Of a DNA stretch of 64,000 nt, positions 1-8,745 are shown one piece after another. A model generated the notes under the pieces. The model did no database searches, was not told where the DNA came from, and saw only the letters and a program-made list of their open reading frames with translations. Positions within the stretch are counted from its first letter, which is position 1; each line of letters starts with the position of its first letter. A program made the position numbers and the translations under genes. Source of the stretch: Anthocerotibacter panamensis C109. GTDB lineage: Bacteria > Cyanobacteriota > Cyanobacteriia > Gloeobacterales > Anthocerotibacteraceae. Location: contig NZ_CP062698.1 in assembly GCF_018389385.1 (NCBI RefSeq), positions 3,628,667 through 3,692,666 of the forward strand. The letters are read 5' to 3'.

Positions 1-267
1 CGCCTGTAGATAGCGAAAACTGGCATCACCGCTAGCGGGCTGATGCTGACCCGAGACAAAAGAGACCGTAGGCAGGTCAAGGATCAGCAGTTGTGCGGGA
101 TCTGCCAAGGGCGTCTGTTCTTTTAAGTGCTCGTAGGTGTCCTGGAGGACCTGACGGTTGCCGATAATCCAACAGCGCCGGGACCAATCCCCGTGCGCCA
201 AAGCCTTAAGCACCACCTCCGGGCCGATACCTGCTGGGTCGCCCAGGGTGAGGGCCAAGGGACGCAC
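1..267 (-). CDS. pdxA: 4-hydroxythreonine-4-phosphate dehydrogenase PdxA, N-terminal part (runs off the window)
   Basis: This partial gene encodes about 89 N-terminal residues of PdxA, the NAD-dependent enzyme that oxidises 4-phosphohydroxythreonine in the DXP-dependent pyridoxal phosphate pathway. The translation opens with RPLALTLGDPAGIGPEVV, the family hallmark, and continues through WIIGNRQVL and LLILDLPTVSF. The chosen start is a GTG at 267; no ATG is available in frame, and it lies 4 bases beyond the stop of the PHP gene, so the two are surely cotranscribed. Many cyanobacteria make PLP with PdxS/PdxT, so a PdxA homologue here may act in a side pathway (inference). The C-terminus lies outside the window. 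Confidence 0.93.
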   Translation of the reverse strand, partial: MRPLALTLGDPAGIGPEVVLKALAHGDWSRRCWIIGNRQVLQDTYEHLKEQTPLADPAQLLILDLPTVSFVSGQHQPASGDASFRYLQA

Positions 268-271
268 CGGC

Positions 272-1060
272 TCAGTCCTCTGCAAGGGTGATGAAGCGGT
301 CGTCTGCGAGTCTGAGGGGCAGGGGCAGGCGAGCAGGCTCGCTCCACCCATGGAAATCATGACCGCCGGTTACGCCTTTGTCGAGGCGCACTGCCGTATC
401 GCGCCAGAAGCGGGCGACATGGGGCGGGTGAGAAGGGTGGTAGACCTCAATAGCATCGACACTATGGAGCAGTTCTTCGCTCATCGCCTGAGGGTAGCGC
501 TGGGGGTGGGCGACGGAGACGATGGCCCCAGCTCGGTGCAGCATGGCAATGGCTTCCAGATATTCAAGAAAAGGCGGGGCCATGTCTAGATTGCGTAGGA
601 TGCTTTGGGTGCGGCACCATTCGGCGACAATGCTCTGGGCGGGGATTCCCTTTTGGACTAGGGCTTCTATCGTCCGGGGCCGCTCGTGGGGTGCCGTGGG
701 GGCATCCGGTGCACCCAGATGATGCAGCGTCTCCTGCCAAGCCTGTGCGTAAAAGTCAGCAAACTGCTGAGAATAGGTCAACAACTCTGGGGTGAGCTTC
801 AGGCCATAACCCAGCAGGTGGACTTCGGTGTTCGTGCGCTGACAGACTCCAGAAACTTCAATTCCCCCGAGCACCGTTGGGGGTAGATCCAAGTCCATCC
901 AGCCGTGGACTGTGTTGTGGTCCGTGATAGCGAGGGTCTCGTAGCCCTGCTTGAGGGCTTGGTCTATCAGCACTTGGGGCGTAAAGTAGCCATCGCTAGC
1001 TGTGGTGTGGTTGTGCAAACCAACGAGCCGGACACCGTTCATGGACGCTTGGAATCTCAT
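272..1060 (-). CDS. PHP-domain metal-dependent phosphoesterase
   Basis: A 262-residue PHP-superfamily phosphoesterase, probably cytoplasmic. The N-terminal metal motif LHNHTTASDG (about residues 15-24) is followed by AITDHNTVHG (about 44-53). Further metal-ligand candidates are GGIEVSG near residue 65, VSVAHPQRYP near 180 and TGGHDFHG near 232. Family members include 3',5'-nucleoside bisphosphate phosphatases (RNase AM/YciV type), so hydrolysis of a small phosphate ester or a short RNA is likely; the substrate cannot be read from sequence. Its ATG overlaps the nadD stop as ATGA and pdxA follows 4 bases later, giving a nadD-PHP-pdxA cofactor operon. Confidence 0.88.
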   Translation of the reverse strand: MRFQASMNGVRLVGLHNHTTASDGYFTPQVLIDQALKQGYETLAITDHNTVHGWMDLDLPPTVLGGIEVSGVCQRTNTEVHLLGYGLKLTPELLTYSQQFADFYAQAWQETLHHLGAPDAPTAPHERPRTIEALVQKGIPAQSIVAEWCRTQSILRNLDMAPPFLEYLEAIAMLHRAGAIVSVAHPQRYPQAMSEELLHSVDAIEVYHPSHPPHVARFWRDTAVRLDKGVTGGHDFHGWSEPARLPLPLRLADDRFITLAED

Positions 1061-1680
1061 TGTGCCTCTAAGCTAGCAGGTTGACCTGGCATTTGCAGCC
1101 GCTCCTCTGCTCCCTGGTCAGTATAGAGTCCCTGGCTACGGATGTAGGTGTAGACTTCTGGCAGAAGTGCTTCAGGCCCCTCTGTGCGGGCCAATTGAGC
1201 GCGGAGGGTATGGCTTGCGTAGGGGGGGATGTCTGCCTCTAGAGAGCGAACGGGCAGCCCCAATAGCCGGGTCAAGCCCGTACTCTTGCCGGCTCGGGTC
1301 ACCTCGACAAACCCGTGGCTACGGGCAATAAGTAGCTCGACAGCCAACCACTCAGGGACCTGTTGAAGCGCATCACTGCCAAGAGCGACCCACAGGCGGT
1401 ACTGCGGGCAGAGGAAATGAATGATGGCGACACTCTCTGCGGTCCAGGGGCTGGTAAATTCCGGGCGGTGGTGGAGATTGTCCAGTCCTAGGTGGGACAC
1501 TGTCAAGGCCACCATCTGCTGACGGGCCATAAGAGGAGCCATACCCTGGCGCTTGAGTGGATTGTCAACAGCCCAGACCCAGACTTGCGAGAAGTGTTGG
1601 GCGAGGAGGGCCATAACCTGAGCGTGTCCCCGATGGGGCGGGTCAGCACTGAGGCCATAGAGCGCAATGTCAGGAGCCAT
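1057..1680 (-). CDS. nadD: nicotinate-nucleotide adenylyltransferase-like protein NadD
   Basis: A 207-residue nucleotidyltransferase of the NadD family, which adenylates nicotinate mononucleotide in NAD synthesis. The HxGH-type signature appears as GLSADPPHRGHAQVM (about residues 9-23), followed by VWAVDNPLKRQ and LWVALGSDALQQVPEW, the region that normally carries the GSD motif. The ISSTxIR motif near the C-terminus is relaxed to ASHTLRAQL, ahead of the typical ending VYTYIRSQGLY. This makes it slightly divergent, so a related adenylyltransferase activity is possible. The stop overlaps the next ATG. No strong ribosome-binding site is visible before the ATG. Confidence 0.85.
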   Translation of the reverse strand: MAPDIALYGLSADPPHRGHAQVMALLAQHFSQVWVWAVDNPLKRQGMAPLMARQQMVALTVSHLGLDNLHHRPEFTSPWTAESVAIIHFLCPQYRLWVALGSDALQQVPEWLAVELLIARSHGFVEVTRAGKSTGLTRLLGLPVRSLEADIPPYASHTLRAQLARTEGPEALLPEVYTYIRSQGLYTDQGAEERLQMPGQPASLEAQ

Positions 1681-1815
1681 GGCGCACCAGAAACAGATTT
1701 TTTAAAGTGTAGCGGAAGACTCAAAGAAGACTCAGATGATGTTTAGCTGAAGCGGCGTAACGCTGCGCCCACTGCCCCGCCCCAAAACTGACCGGATCAT
1801 AGATGCCAAGTTCCC

Positions 1816-2508
1816 CTAGCGTAGGACCTGTGCAACGTCGGGGTAATCTGTGATGACCCCAGCAATGCCCTCTTGGTGAAGATATTTTGAGAGGAGCCGC
1901 TCACTGTTGACCGTCCAGACAAAGACCGGAAGCTTGCTCCGCTTTGCCACGCGCAGGATGCCCCACCGCAGCAGACTATAGTGCGGGGCCAGGAAATCGA
2001 GGTGCGGGCGTTGGTAGCGTTTGAGGGGGAGCAGTTGGCCTAGATGGGTTGCCAGAAAACTACGCGGGGTGTCCCGACCCAGCAGAAGGCCGACCTTGAC
2101 CCCAGGATGGCGGGCTTTGATCCGACGCAGGCAAATGTCGTGAAAAGAAGTGATAACGAATTCCTCCTCCCGAAAATAGGTCAGCAAGAGTTGCATCACT
2201 TCAGCTTCATAGCCCTGTGCCTTGAGCTCGACATCGAGGCGGATTTTGCCTTGGGTCAGCTTGAGCACTTCTTCGACCGTCGCAACCTGCCGTCCGCAGC
2301 GGGCATTGACCTCTTGATAGGTCAAGCGGCGGACCAAGCGGCGTTGAATCGTCTTGTCATGAAAGACGATCAGCACCCGGTCTCGGGTACGGCGGACGTC
2401 AAATTCGATGAAGTCTGCTCCCAGCTCGATAGCCTTTTGAAAGGATTCTAAGGTGTTGCCGGGAGCATGGGCAGAGGCTCCGCGATGGGCGATTACATAC
2501 GTGCTCAT
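1816..2508 (-). CDS. glycerophosphodiester phosphodiesterase
   Basis: A 230-residue soluble GDPD-family enzyme that cleaves glycerophosphodiesters to glycerol-3-phosphate and an alcohol. The start AHRGASAHAPGNTLESF (residues 7-23) carries the catalytic His and Arg, EFDVRR gives the metal-binding Glu/Asp pair, and VIVFHD-like LIVFHDKTIQR gives the second catalytic His. The strand LDVELKAQG and the end VFVWTVNSERLL...GVITDYPDV are typical. It has no signal peptide, so it is cytoplasmic. It starts 18 bases after metK on the same strand and is probably cotranscribed with it, and so may also fall under the metK riboswitch. Confidence 0.93.
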   Translation of the reverse strand: MSTYVIAHRGASAHAPGNTLESFQKAIELGADFIEFDVRRTRDRVLIVFHDKTIQRRLVRRLTYQEVNARCGRQVATVEEVLKLTQGKIRLDVELKAQGYEAEVMQLLLTYFREEEFVITSFHDICLRRIKARHPGVKVGLLLGRDTPRSFLATHLGQLLPLKRYQRPHLDFLAPHYSLLRWGILRVAKRSKLPVFVWTVNSERLLSKYLHQEGIAGVITDYPDVAQVLR

Positions 2509-2526
2509 GCCCCCTATTTTGCCTTA

Positions 2527-3786
2527 TCAGACCAAGGCAGACGTAAGGCACGCTTCGCGTAGCAAGAGCGCTTTGTCGGTCTTTTCCCAGGGCAACTCTA
2601 GGTCTAGACGCCCGAGATGCCCGTAGGCTGCGGTCTTTTGGTAGAAACTCCCGCCATAGAGCCCCGGTAGCGCTCGCAGATCAAAGTCGCGCAGGATGGC
2701 AGCAGGGCGTAGGTCGAAATGGGTCTCAGCCAAGTATTGCAGGCGCTCCTCCGGGACGGTCGCAGTGCCAAAGGTCTCCACCATGATGCTCACAGGCCGT
2801 GCCTTACCGATAGCATAAGCCACCTGCACTTCACAGCGGCGGGCGAGTCCGGCAGCTACAATGTTTTTCGCCACATAGCGAGCGGCGTAGGCGGCGGAGC
2901 GGTCTACTTTGGTCGGATCTTTGCCAGAGAAAGCTCCACCGCCGTGACGCGCATAGCCCCCGTAGGTATCGACGATGATCTTGCGCCCGGTCAGACCCGC
3001 ATCGCCCTGGGGACCGCCGATGACAAACTTGCCCGTCGGATTGACCAGAAAACGAGGTTTGGAGGCAATCAGGGCAGTAGGTAAATCTGCCAGCGCAGGC
3101 TGGACCACTGCTTCCCATAAGTCGGAGCGAATTCTTGCCTGGACGGCTTCCTCAATAACGATACTGCCGATGGTCGGGGTATGTTGGGTGGAGATGAGCA
3201 GCGTATCGAGCGCCACGGGTCGCTGGTCCTCGTAGACCACCGTGACCTGGGTTTTGCCGTCAGGACGCAGGTAGTCCAGGGTGCCATCTTTACGGACTTT
3301 AGCCAGTTGGCGAGCAAGGCGGTGGGCGATGGAGATGGGCATGGGCATCAGTTCGGGGGTCTCGTCGCAGGCAAACCCAAACATCAAGCCCTGATCCCCG
3401 GCTCCTACTGCGTCTAGGTCCCCGTCCACATCCATTTCAGAGCGCACTTCCAGCGCTTGGTCCACCCCCTGGGCAATATCGGGGGACTGTCTACCCAAGG
3501 CAATCAGTACCGCGCAACTGTCAGCAGAGAAGCCATTCTCGGCGTGGATATAGCCAATGTCCCGGATCTTGTCGCGCACCAGTTGGGTGTAGTCCACCTG
3601 CGCACGCGTCGTAATCTCTCCGGTCAAAAGCACCAGACCTGTACTCACTGCTGTCTCAGCGGCAACCCGAGACGCCGGATCAGCCGTGAGCAAGGCATCT
3701 AGCACAGCATCCGAAATTTGGTCACAGACTTTATCCGGATGTCCTTCTGTGACAGACTCCGAAGTAAATAGATATTGGCGGGACAA
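2527..3786 (-). CDS. metK: S-adenosylmethionine synthase MetK
   Basis: A 419-residue methionine adenosyltransferase making SAM from methionine and ATP. Visible signatures are [17 protein letters not shown] near the N-terminus, [12 protein letters not shown] (about 127-138), the [16 protein letters not shown] loop (about 281-296) and [14 protein letters not shown]. The size fits cyanobacterial MetK. The start is read as TTG at 3786, placed 8 bases after a strong GGAGG at 3795-3799; the family normally begins [19 protein letters not shown], which agrees exactly. A SAM-I-type riboswitch occupies the leader and ends 23 bases before the start codon, so end-product feedback on translation or transcription is likely. 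Confidence 0.97.
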   Translation of the reverse strand: MSRQYLFTSESVTEGHPDKVCDQISDAVLDALLTADPASRVAAETAVSTGLVLLTGEITTRAQVDYTQLVRDKIRDIGYIHAENGFSADSCAVLIALGRQSPDIAQGVDQALEVRSEMDVDGDLDAVGAGDQGLMFGFACDETPELMPMPISIAHRLARQLAKVRKDGTLDYLRPDGKTQVTVVYEDQRPVALDTLLISTQHTPTIGSIVIEEAVQARIRSDLWEAVVQPALADLPTALIASKPRFLVNPTGKFVIGGPQGDAGLTGRKIIVDTYGGYARHGGGAFSGKDPTKVDRSAAYAARYVAKNIVAAGLARRCEVQVAYAIGKARPVSIMVETFGTATVPEERLQYLAETHFDLRPAAILRDFDLRALPGLYGGSFYQKTAAYGHLGRLDLELPWEKTDKALLLREACLTSALV

Positions 3787-3808
3787 TGGTGTTTCCTCCA
3801 GTAATTGA

Positions 3809-3939
3809 GACTCATCTCTTTGGCTGTTAGCTCAAAGAAGGGCACCGGAACTTCACTTGAAGTAGGTTGCCGGACGATTTATCTTTTCACAGGAGGAGTT
3901 TATGGGCCTCTGTGAACTATCGCCAACTCTTAATGAATC
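3809..3939 (-). promoter_or_regulatory. SAM-I-type riboswitch in the metK leader
   Basis: Read on the minus strand, this leader folds like the SAM-I aptamer. P1 pairs GATTCAT (3939-3933) with ATGAGTC (3815-3809), seven pairs with one G-U. The conserved AAGAG follows P1. P2 pairs GGCGAT (3924-3919) with ATCGTC (3878-3873) and is extended by TTCACAG/CTGTGAA (3916-3910, 3892-3886) across an A-rich internal loop that could form a kink-turn. The conserved CCGGCAACC and GGTGCC flank P3, capped by ACTTC/GAAGT. P4 is CTTTG/CAAAG (3837-3833, 3822-3818). It lies directly upstream of metK. CCTCC at 3896-3892 could alternatively pair the GGAGG ribosome site. This is manual folding, not a covariance-model hit. 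Confidence 0.85.
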
Positions 3940-4082
3940 TACAGACTGCCTCAAACGTTAACAGACTCTCCTAGAGACTGTCAAGAAGTGGAATAAAGCC
4001 TGTAAGAGAACGACCCTAAGGCTGCTTGGGAGAAGGCGGGCAATGGGGTACAATGACCTTCGCTGTCCGCTTCGAGAAGACC

Positions 4083-5303
4083 ATGCGCGAAGTTAGTATG
4101 CCTGCCTTGAGTTCTACCATGACCGAGGGAAAGGTGGTTACCTGGAAGAAACAAGTGGGTGACCGGGTAGAAAAAGGCGACACACTGCTTGTCGTCGAGT
4201 CGGATAAGGCGGACATGGACGTGGAATCTTTCGAGAGTGGGTACTTAGCTCAGATCCTCGTCGATGCGGGCGCGACCTCAGCCGTGGGTGCAGCGATTGG
4301 TCTTATCGCCAAAGACGAAGCAGAATTGTCCATAGCCCAAAAAAATCCAGTCAAACTTGCTCCTGTAGCCCAGGTTGCGGTCACAGCCGCAGACCCCGTC
4401 AGTGCCGCGCCACCTAAGATAACCACCCCTGCACCTGCTAGTTCAGGGCGGATCGTTGCCTCGCCACGGGCGCGGGCGGTGGCTAAAGAATTGGGCATCG
4501 ATCTGAGTGTAATTGCTACTGTTAGTGGCCGAGGACGGATCGAGGAAGCCGATGTGCGCGCAGCAGCTACCGCCCCTGTGATTCCCGCTGCCACAACAAA
4601 ACCCGCCGTAGTGCCGCCAATAGTGTCTGGAGAAATTGCCGCGCTCAGCACCCTCCAGCAAGCACTTGTGCGCAACATGGAGGCGAGCTTGCAGGTCCCT
4701 AGCTTCCGAGTCGGCTACACCATTACCACCGACAACCTAGACCGGCTCTACCAAAAGATCAAGGCCAAAGGGGTGACGATGACGACCCTCTTGGTTAAGG
4801 CAGTAGCTAACACGCTCAAGCGCCATCCCTTGGTCAACAACGCCTACACGCCCCAAGGTATTCATCAGAATCAACAGATAAATGTCGCGGTAGCTGTAGC
4901 GATGGACGATGGGGGTTTGATCACCCCGGTTCTGCGGCAGGCGGACCAAAAAGATGTCTACCAGCTTTCGCGAGAATGGAAAGACTTGGTGGCGCGGGCA
5001 CGCACCCGCAGCCTCAAGCCCGAGGAATACAACACGGGGACCTTCACCATCTCGAATCTGGGTATGTTCGGCGTGGACCGCTTTGATGCCATTGTACCTG
5101 CGGGCACTGGGGGTATCCTGGCTGTCGGGGCGGCCCTAGCCCAAGTCGTAGTACTGGAAGACGGGGTCAGTTTTGGGATTCGCAAGCAGATGCAGGTCAA
5201 CCTCACCGGGGACCACCGGGTCTTTTACGGAGCCCACGCCGCGCAGTTCCTCAAAGACTTGGCGCTCTTGGTAGAAAAAGACCCGCAGCAGTTGACCCTT
5301 TAA
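4083..5303 (+). CDS. pdhC: dihydrolipoamide acetyltransferase, E2 of pyruvate dehydrogenase
   Basis: A 406-residue E2 component of pyruvate dehydrogenase, transferring acetyl groups to CoA. The order is one lipoyl domain (MREVSMPALSSTMTEG onward, lipoylated Lys in VESDKADMDVES), an Ala/Pro-rich linker, a peripheral subunit-binding domain (SPRARAVAKELGIDL, near residue 130), a second linker and the catalytic domain. The active site reads GDHRVFYGAHAAQFL; the Tyr where other E2 proteins have Asp is usual for cyanobacteria. I start at the ATG at 4083 because the family begins exactly there; an upstream in-frame ATG at 4026 would add a non-conserved leader of 19 residues. Confidence 0.94.
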   Translation: MREVSMPALSSTMTEGKVVTWKKQVGDRVEKGDTLLVVESDKADMDVESFESGYLAQILVDAGATSAVGAAIGLIAKDEAELSIAQKNPVKLAPVAQVAVTAADPVSAAPPKITTPAPASSGRIVASPRARAVAKELGIDLSVIATVSGRGRIEEADVRAAATAPVIPAATTKPAVVPPIVSGEIAALSTLQQALVRNMEASLQVPSFRVGYTITTDNLDRLYQKIKAKGVTMTTLLVKAVANTLKRHPLVNNAYTPQGIHQNQQINVAVAVAMDDGGLITPVLRQADQKDVYQLSREWKDLVARARTRSLKPEEYNTGTFTISNLGMFGVDRFDAIVPAGTGGILAVGAALAQVVVLEDGVSFGIRKQMQVNLTGDHRVFYGAHAAQFLKDLALLVEKDPQQLTL

Positions 5304-5358
5304 ATTTTTGCGGTTGACTTTGCTACAGTTTGATCGTGTTCTTTGGCGTAGATGACTC

Positions 5359-6279
5359 ATGGCTATTGATGTAGTGGGTAAGCGGAAACTCTGGTTGGGC
5401 CTGTCAGCGGCCTTGGTTGCAGTGGGCATCATTGCCATGTTGGTCTCGATAGTGACTCTGGGTAGCCCGGTTCGTTTGGGGATTGATTTTACCGGGGGGA
5501 CGCTCCTCCAGTTGCGTTTTGACAAAAAGGAGCAGGTCTCGAACACGGGGGAAGTACGCGCGGTCCTCGAGAAGAAAAACCTGGGCACCAGCGTGATTCA
5601 GCCTTTGGGCGAAAGGGACCTCCAAATCCGTACCAGCCCCCTGAGCCAACAGGACCGTCTGGCGCTGCAAGACCTGCTCAAGCAAAACCTCAAACCTTTC
5701 ACGATTCAGGGTATCCAGGAAGTTGGCCCCACCTTGGGCAAGGAGTTGTTTGTCAACGGTCTACTGTCGCTGTTGGTGACATTTGGCGCGATTGCAGTCT
5801 ATGTGGCTTGGCGGTTTGAACCGGACTTTGCGGTCTTTGCTTTTCTGGCGATGGCGCACGATGTCCTGATCGCCATCGGCTTTTTTGCCGTGTTGGGTCT
5901 GGTTGCAGGGGTTGAAGTAGATACGCTCTTCGTCGTGGCTTTGCTCACCATCATCGGGTTTTCGATGACTGACACGGTGGTGGTCTACGACCGGATTCGC
6001 GAAAATGTAAAGTTTGTCTCGCGCAAGAAACCCTTCGCGCAAGTGGTCAACGACTCGATTAATCAGACTTTCGCCCGTTCGATCAACACTTCTCTGACGG
6101 CGCTTCTCACCCTTTTTGCCCTATTCTTTTTTGGCGGTACGACCCTCAAGGACTTTTCTTTGGCGCTTATTATCGGGTTCGCCTCGGGCACCTATTCGAG
6201 CATCTTCAACGCCTCGATCCTGCTGGTGGTCTGGCGTGAATATAAGGCGCGTCAGAAGCTCAACGCTAAGGCTTCTTAG
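5359..6279 (+). CDS. secF: protein translocase subunit SecF
   Basis: A 306-residue SecF, the RND-type membrane partner of SecD that uses the proton gradient to help SecYEG finish export. It has an N-terminal membrane segment, the periplasmic LGIDFTGGTLLQLRF motif (about 43-57), a periplasmic domain, then five predicted membrane segments with the family motifs GFSMTDTVVVYDRIREN (about 199-215) and NQTFARSINTSLTAL (about 235-249). secD is usually the gene directly upstream, but here the upstream gene is pdhC and no secD is present in the window. thiO follows after 16 bases, so secF-thiO may be cotranscribed. Confidence 0.96.
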   Translation: MAIDVVGKRKLWLGLSAALVAVGIIAMLVSIVTLGSPVRLGIDFTGGTLLQLRFDKKEQVSNTGEVRAVLEKKNLGTSVIQPLGERDLQIRTSPLSQQDRLALQDLLKQNLKPFTIQGIQEVGPTLGKELFVNGLLSLLVTFGAIAVYVAWRFEPDFAVFAFLAMAHDVLIAIGFFAVLGLVAGVEVDTLFVVALLTIIGFSMTDTVVVYDRIRENVKFVSRKKPFAQVVNDSINQTFARSINTSLTALLTLFALFFFGGTTLKDFSLALIIGFASGTYSSIFNASILLVVWREYKARQKLNAKAS

Positions 6280-6295
6280 CGAGCAGGGGGTGCTG

Positions 6296-7387
6296 ATGAA
6301 GGATGTATTGATTCTGGGGGGCGGGGTCATTGGTCTCTCTGTGGCGGTGGAACTTGCCTGCCGGGGGCTGAGCGTACAGGTCTTAGATGCCCGTCGTCCG
6401 GGTGCGGCTTCGACCGCCGCCGCCGGGATGCTCGCCCCCGATGCCGAAGGGCTGTCCTCCGGTCCTTTGGGAGCTTTGGGCCGAACCAGTCGCGCCCTCT
6501 GGTCGCAGTGGCAGACGCACCTGGAATCCCTGACCGGGTCCGGGGTCGGCTACTGGCCTTCGGGTATCCTCTGTCCTACCGTTGAGGTTCCCTCTTTAAA
6601 GGAGCAGTGGTGGGACCGGGCGCGGGTTGAGCCATGGGTGCCGGGATTGGGAGAAGCATTTGTCGGGGCCTTTTGGCACCCAGAGGATGGGCAGGTGGAC
6701 CCGCGCCGCCTTGTCAAAGTCCTTGAAGCGGCCTGCATCCGCCTCAAGGTGACCATCACGGCTGCGGTGGTGGACCGTTTAGAGGTGGGGGCTAAGGCTG
6801 TCCAGGCGGTGCACACAGACCAGGGTAGCTTTGATGCGGGTGAGTATGTCCTGTGCAGCGGGAGTTGGTCGGCGCAGTTGCTCGCGCTCCCAGTTTTCCC
6901 GGTCAAAGGCCAGATGTTGGCGCTCCAGATGCCGGAACCTGGCTTGAAATGTGTGGTCTTTGGTCCGGGGGCCTATCTGGTCCCGCGCCGCGATGGGCGC
7001 TTGGTGGTCGGGGCGACGCAGGAGCAGGTGGGTTTTCTGCCTGGAACGACAGATGCGGGTCTTGCCCAACTGTTGGTTGGCGTGAAAGCACTTCTGCCCG
7101 AAGCCGCTACTTGGCCTATTTTGGAAACGTGGTATGGTTATCGACCGGCGACCCCTGACGCCATGCCCATCCTCGGGGCGGGTCCTCACCGGAATTTGTG
7201 GCTGGCGACGGGCCATCACCGCAACGGGATTCTCCTGAGCCCTGTGACGGCTACTCTGCTCGCAGACGCCATCACGGGTCGTCCAGTGCCGCAGCTAGAG
7301 CCTTTTAGCTATACGCGCTTCTGTGACGCGCATGCTCCGCTTGTGGCTTATTGCAGCCTTGCTCATCCAAGTTCGGTCGGGTCATAA
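6296..7387 (+). CDS. thiO: glycine oxidase ThiO
   Basis: A 363-residue FAD-dependent amine oxidase of the ThiO type, which oxidises glycine to the imine used in thiazole synthesis for thiamine. The N-terminus holds the dinucleotide-binding motif LILGGGVIGLSVAVELA and the FAD motif AASTAAAGMLAP. The C-terminus contains YLVPRRDGRLVVGATQE, YGYRPATPDAMPILGAG and TGHHRNGILLSPVTA, all classic for ThiO. The ATG at 6296 follows GGGGG after the secF stop. A longer open frame exists upstream, but it only reads secF in another frame. No thiG is next to it, unlike in some cyanobacteria where the two are fused. Confidence 0.95.
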   Translation: MKDVLILGGGVIGLSVAVELACRGLSVQVLDARRPGAASTAAAGMLAPDAEGLSSGPLGALGRTSRALWSQWQTHLESLTGSGVGYWPSGILCPTVEVPSLKEQWWDRARVEPWVPGLGEAFVGAFWHPEDGQVDPRRLVKVLEAACIRLKVTITAAVVDRLEVGAKAVQAVHTDQGSFDAGEYVLCSGSWSAQLLALPVFPVKGQMLALQMPEPGLKCVVFGPGAYLVPRRDGRLVVGATQEQVGFLPGTTDAGLAQLLVGVKALLPEAATWPILETWYGYRPATPDAMPILGAGPHRNLWLATGHHRNGILLSPVTATLLADAITGRPVPQLEPFSYTRFCDAHAPLVAYCSLAHPSSVGS

Positions 7388-7545
7388 CTGACGCGGACCA
7401 TAACCCGCTTCACCTAATTTCTATGCCGCTTTCTAGCCCTAAAGCCACACTCTCGCAGCTATTGCCCAACAGCGCAACCTCGAGATCCGGTTGGTGCGCC
7501 ATTGGTGGGTCAATGCGTTAAATCGATAACAGGCAATACCTCTCA

Positions 7546-8568
7546 TTAGCTAGATGCCAACAGGAAGTCCGGTCCATAAACACCGCCACTCCCATCAGGG
7601 AGGGGCATCTTCATGAGCGCAACAGCGAGAGACTTCAGAGAAAACATAGTACCAATAGCGGCAGATAAATCATCTTCAGAACCCTTTGCCCAAGCACTTT
7701 CTAGGGAGCTTAACAAACTTGTATAGGTCTGATTAAAGCTGAGTAAAGCTGCCTGGACTGTTGGGGATGGATTGACATATCCACCCTTAGGAATAGGTGT
7801 CATGGGATAGACCTCAGGGAAAGCAACAGTATCACCTGTATATTTCCAGGAGCCATCACTTTGCTGCACAAGGGTTTTCCCGTAGAAGATCTCAGCAAAT
7901 TCGTAGTAATGGGCGAACTCCCCTCCAGAACCACCATCCCCAGGAGACTGTGAAGTGCCTTCTCCTTGCTCTTTGATCTCCGTGATTGCTTTTTTAACAT
8001 CGTCAAGACTGGCAATCGTGTATAAAGGATAGCCGTTGAGCGTTGCTCCATCGAGTTGATTGGTTAGGCTAAGAGGCGGATCTAAGGTCATAAAAGCAGC
8101 AAGTATGGCATCATAGAAGGCACCAATAGTTGGATAGTTTTCACTGCTTGCAACTAGGGAAGGGGGCGGTGCAATGGGTCCATCTTCAGGGAACTCGATT
8201 TGCATACATACACGATTCAGGTAGTCTTTAGTCAAGCCTGCTAAATATACTGTAAGCCAGGGTCTTACTCCTCCTGGTAATGGGCCGGGATAAGTTGGGA
8301 CATCGCTTTTGTTGTTAATCACGGGTGCAACTCCAAGCGCCGTAAGCATGTTACAGGCCAGTCCCATGTGTAGCATTTCTTCAAGAACGATATTTTTAAT
8401 CAAACTATAGGCAGTTCCCGAAGAAATTTTTATCGACCACAGCGCACAAAGATAGGGAGGGAGCGTAGATAATTCAAGTTCGATAGCTGCCTGTAAACTA
8501 TCTTTAAGCCAATTCAAATCATGCTGATCCGAGGAGACGTTCATCAATTCAACGATGGATCTTTTCAT
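7546..8568 (-). CDS. ferritin-like protein of the VioB/RebD (iminophenyl-pyruvate dimer synthase) type
   Basis: A 340-residue protein with the ferritin-like fold found in VioB and RebD, the enzymes that couple two indole imines in violacein and rebeccamycin synthesis. The helices AIELELSTLPPYLCALW (about 28-44) and IVLEEMLHMGLACNMLTALG (about 60-79) carry the Glu and ExxH iron-ligand residues. HYYEFAEI near residue 216 is a third-helix candidate. No other pathway genes (tryptophan oxidase, monooxygenases) are nearby, so its substrate is unknown and it need not make a bis-indole. AGGAGGT precedes the ATG. Base composition is AT-richer than its neighbours, which suggests later acquisition. Confidence 0.8.
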   Translation of the reverse strand: MKRSIVELMNVSSDQHDLNWLKDSLQAAIELELSTLPPYLCALWSIKISSGTAYSLIKNIVLEEMLHMGLACNMLTALGVAPVINNKSDVPTYPGPLPGGVRPWLTVYLAGLTKDYLNRVCMQIEFPEDGPIAPPPSLVASSENYPTIGAFYDAILAAFMTLDPPLSLTNQLDGATLNGYPLYTIASLDDVKKAITEIKEQGEGTSQSPGDGGSGGEFAHYYEFAEIFYGKTLVQQSDGSWKYTGDTVAFPEVYPMTPIPKGGYVNPSPTVQAALLSFNQTYTSLLSSLESAWAKGSEDDLSAAIGTMFSLKSLAVALMKMPLPDGSGGVYGPDFLLASS

Positions 8569-8745
8569 CTTTACCTCCTTGTGAAGACTGCCCGTTCACC
8601 ATGTACTGATACATCGCCTTTATACGCGTGGTCTGTTGGGTTTATGCATGCACGCAAAACCTGAGCGCACAGCCTCAGCATAGAGCAGCTTGACCGTGAA
8701 TTTGGCCGGAGCCCTTTACACTGAAGAAGGGTTTGGAGCGCACCA

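Noticed and set aside
7450-7529. Plus-strand stretch reading LEIRLVRHWWVNALNR and stop
   Set aside because: Looks protein-like, but is too short, has no start and no recognised family.
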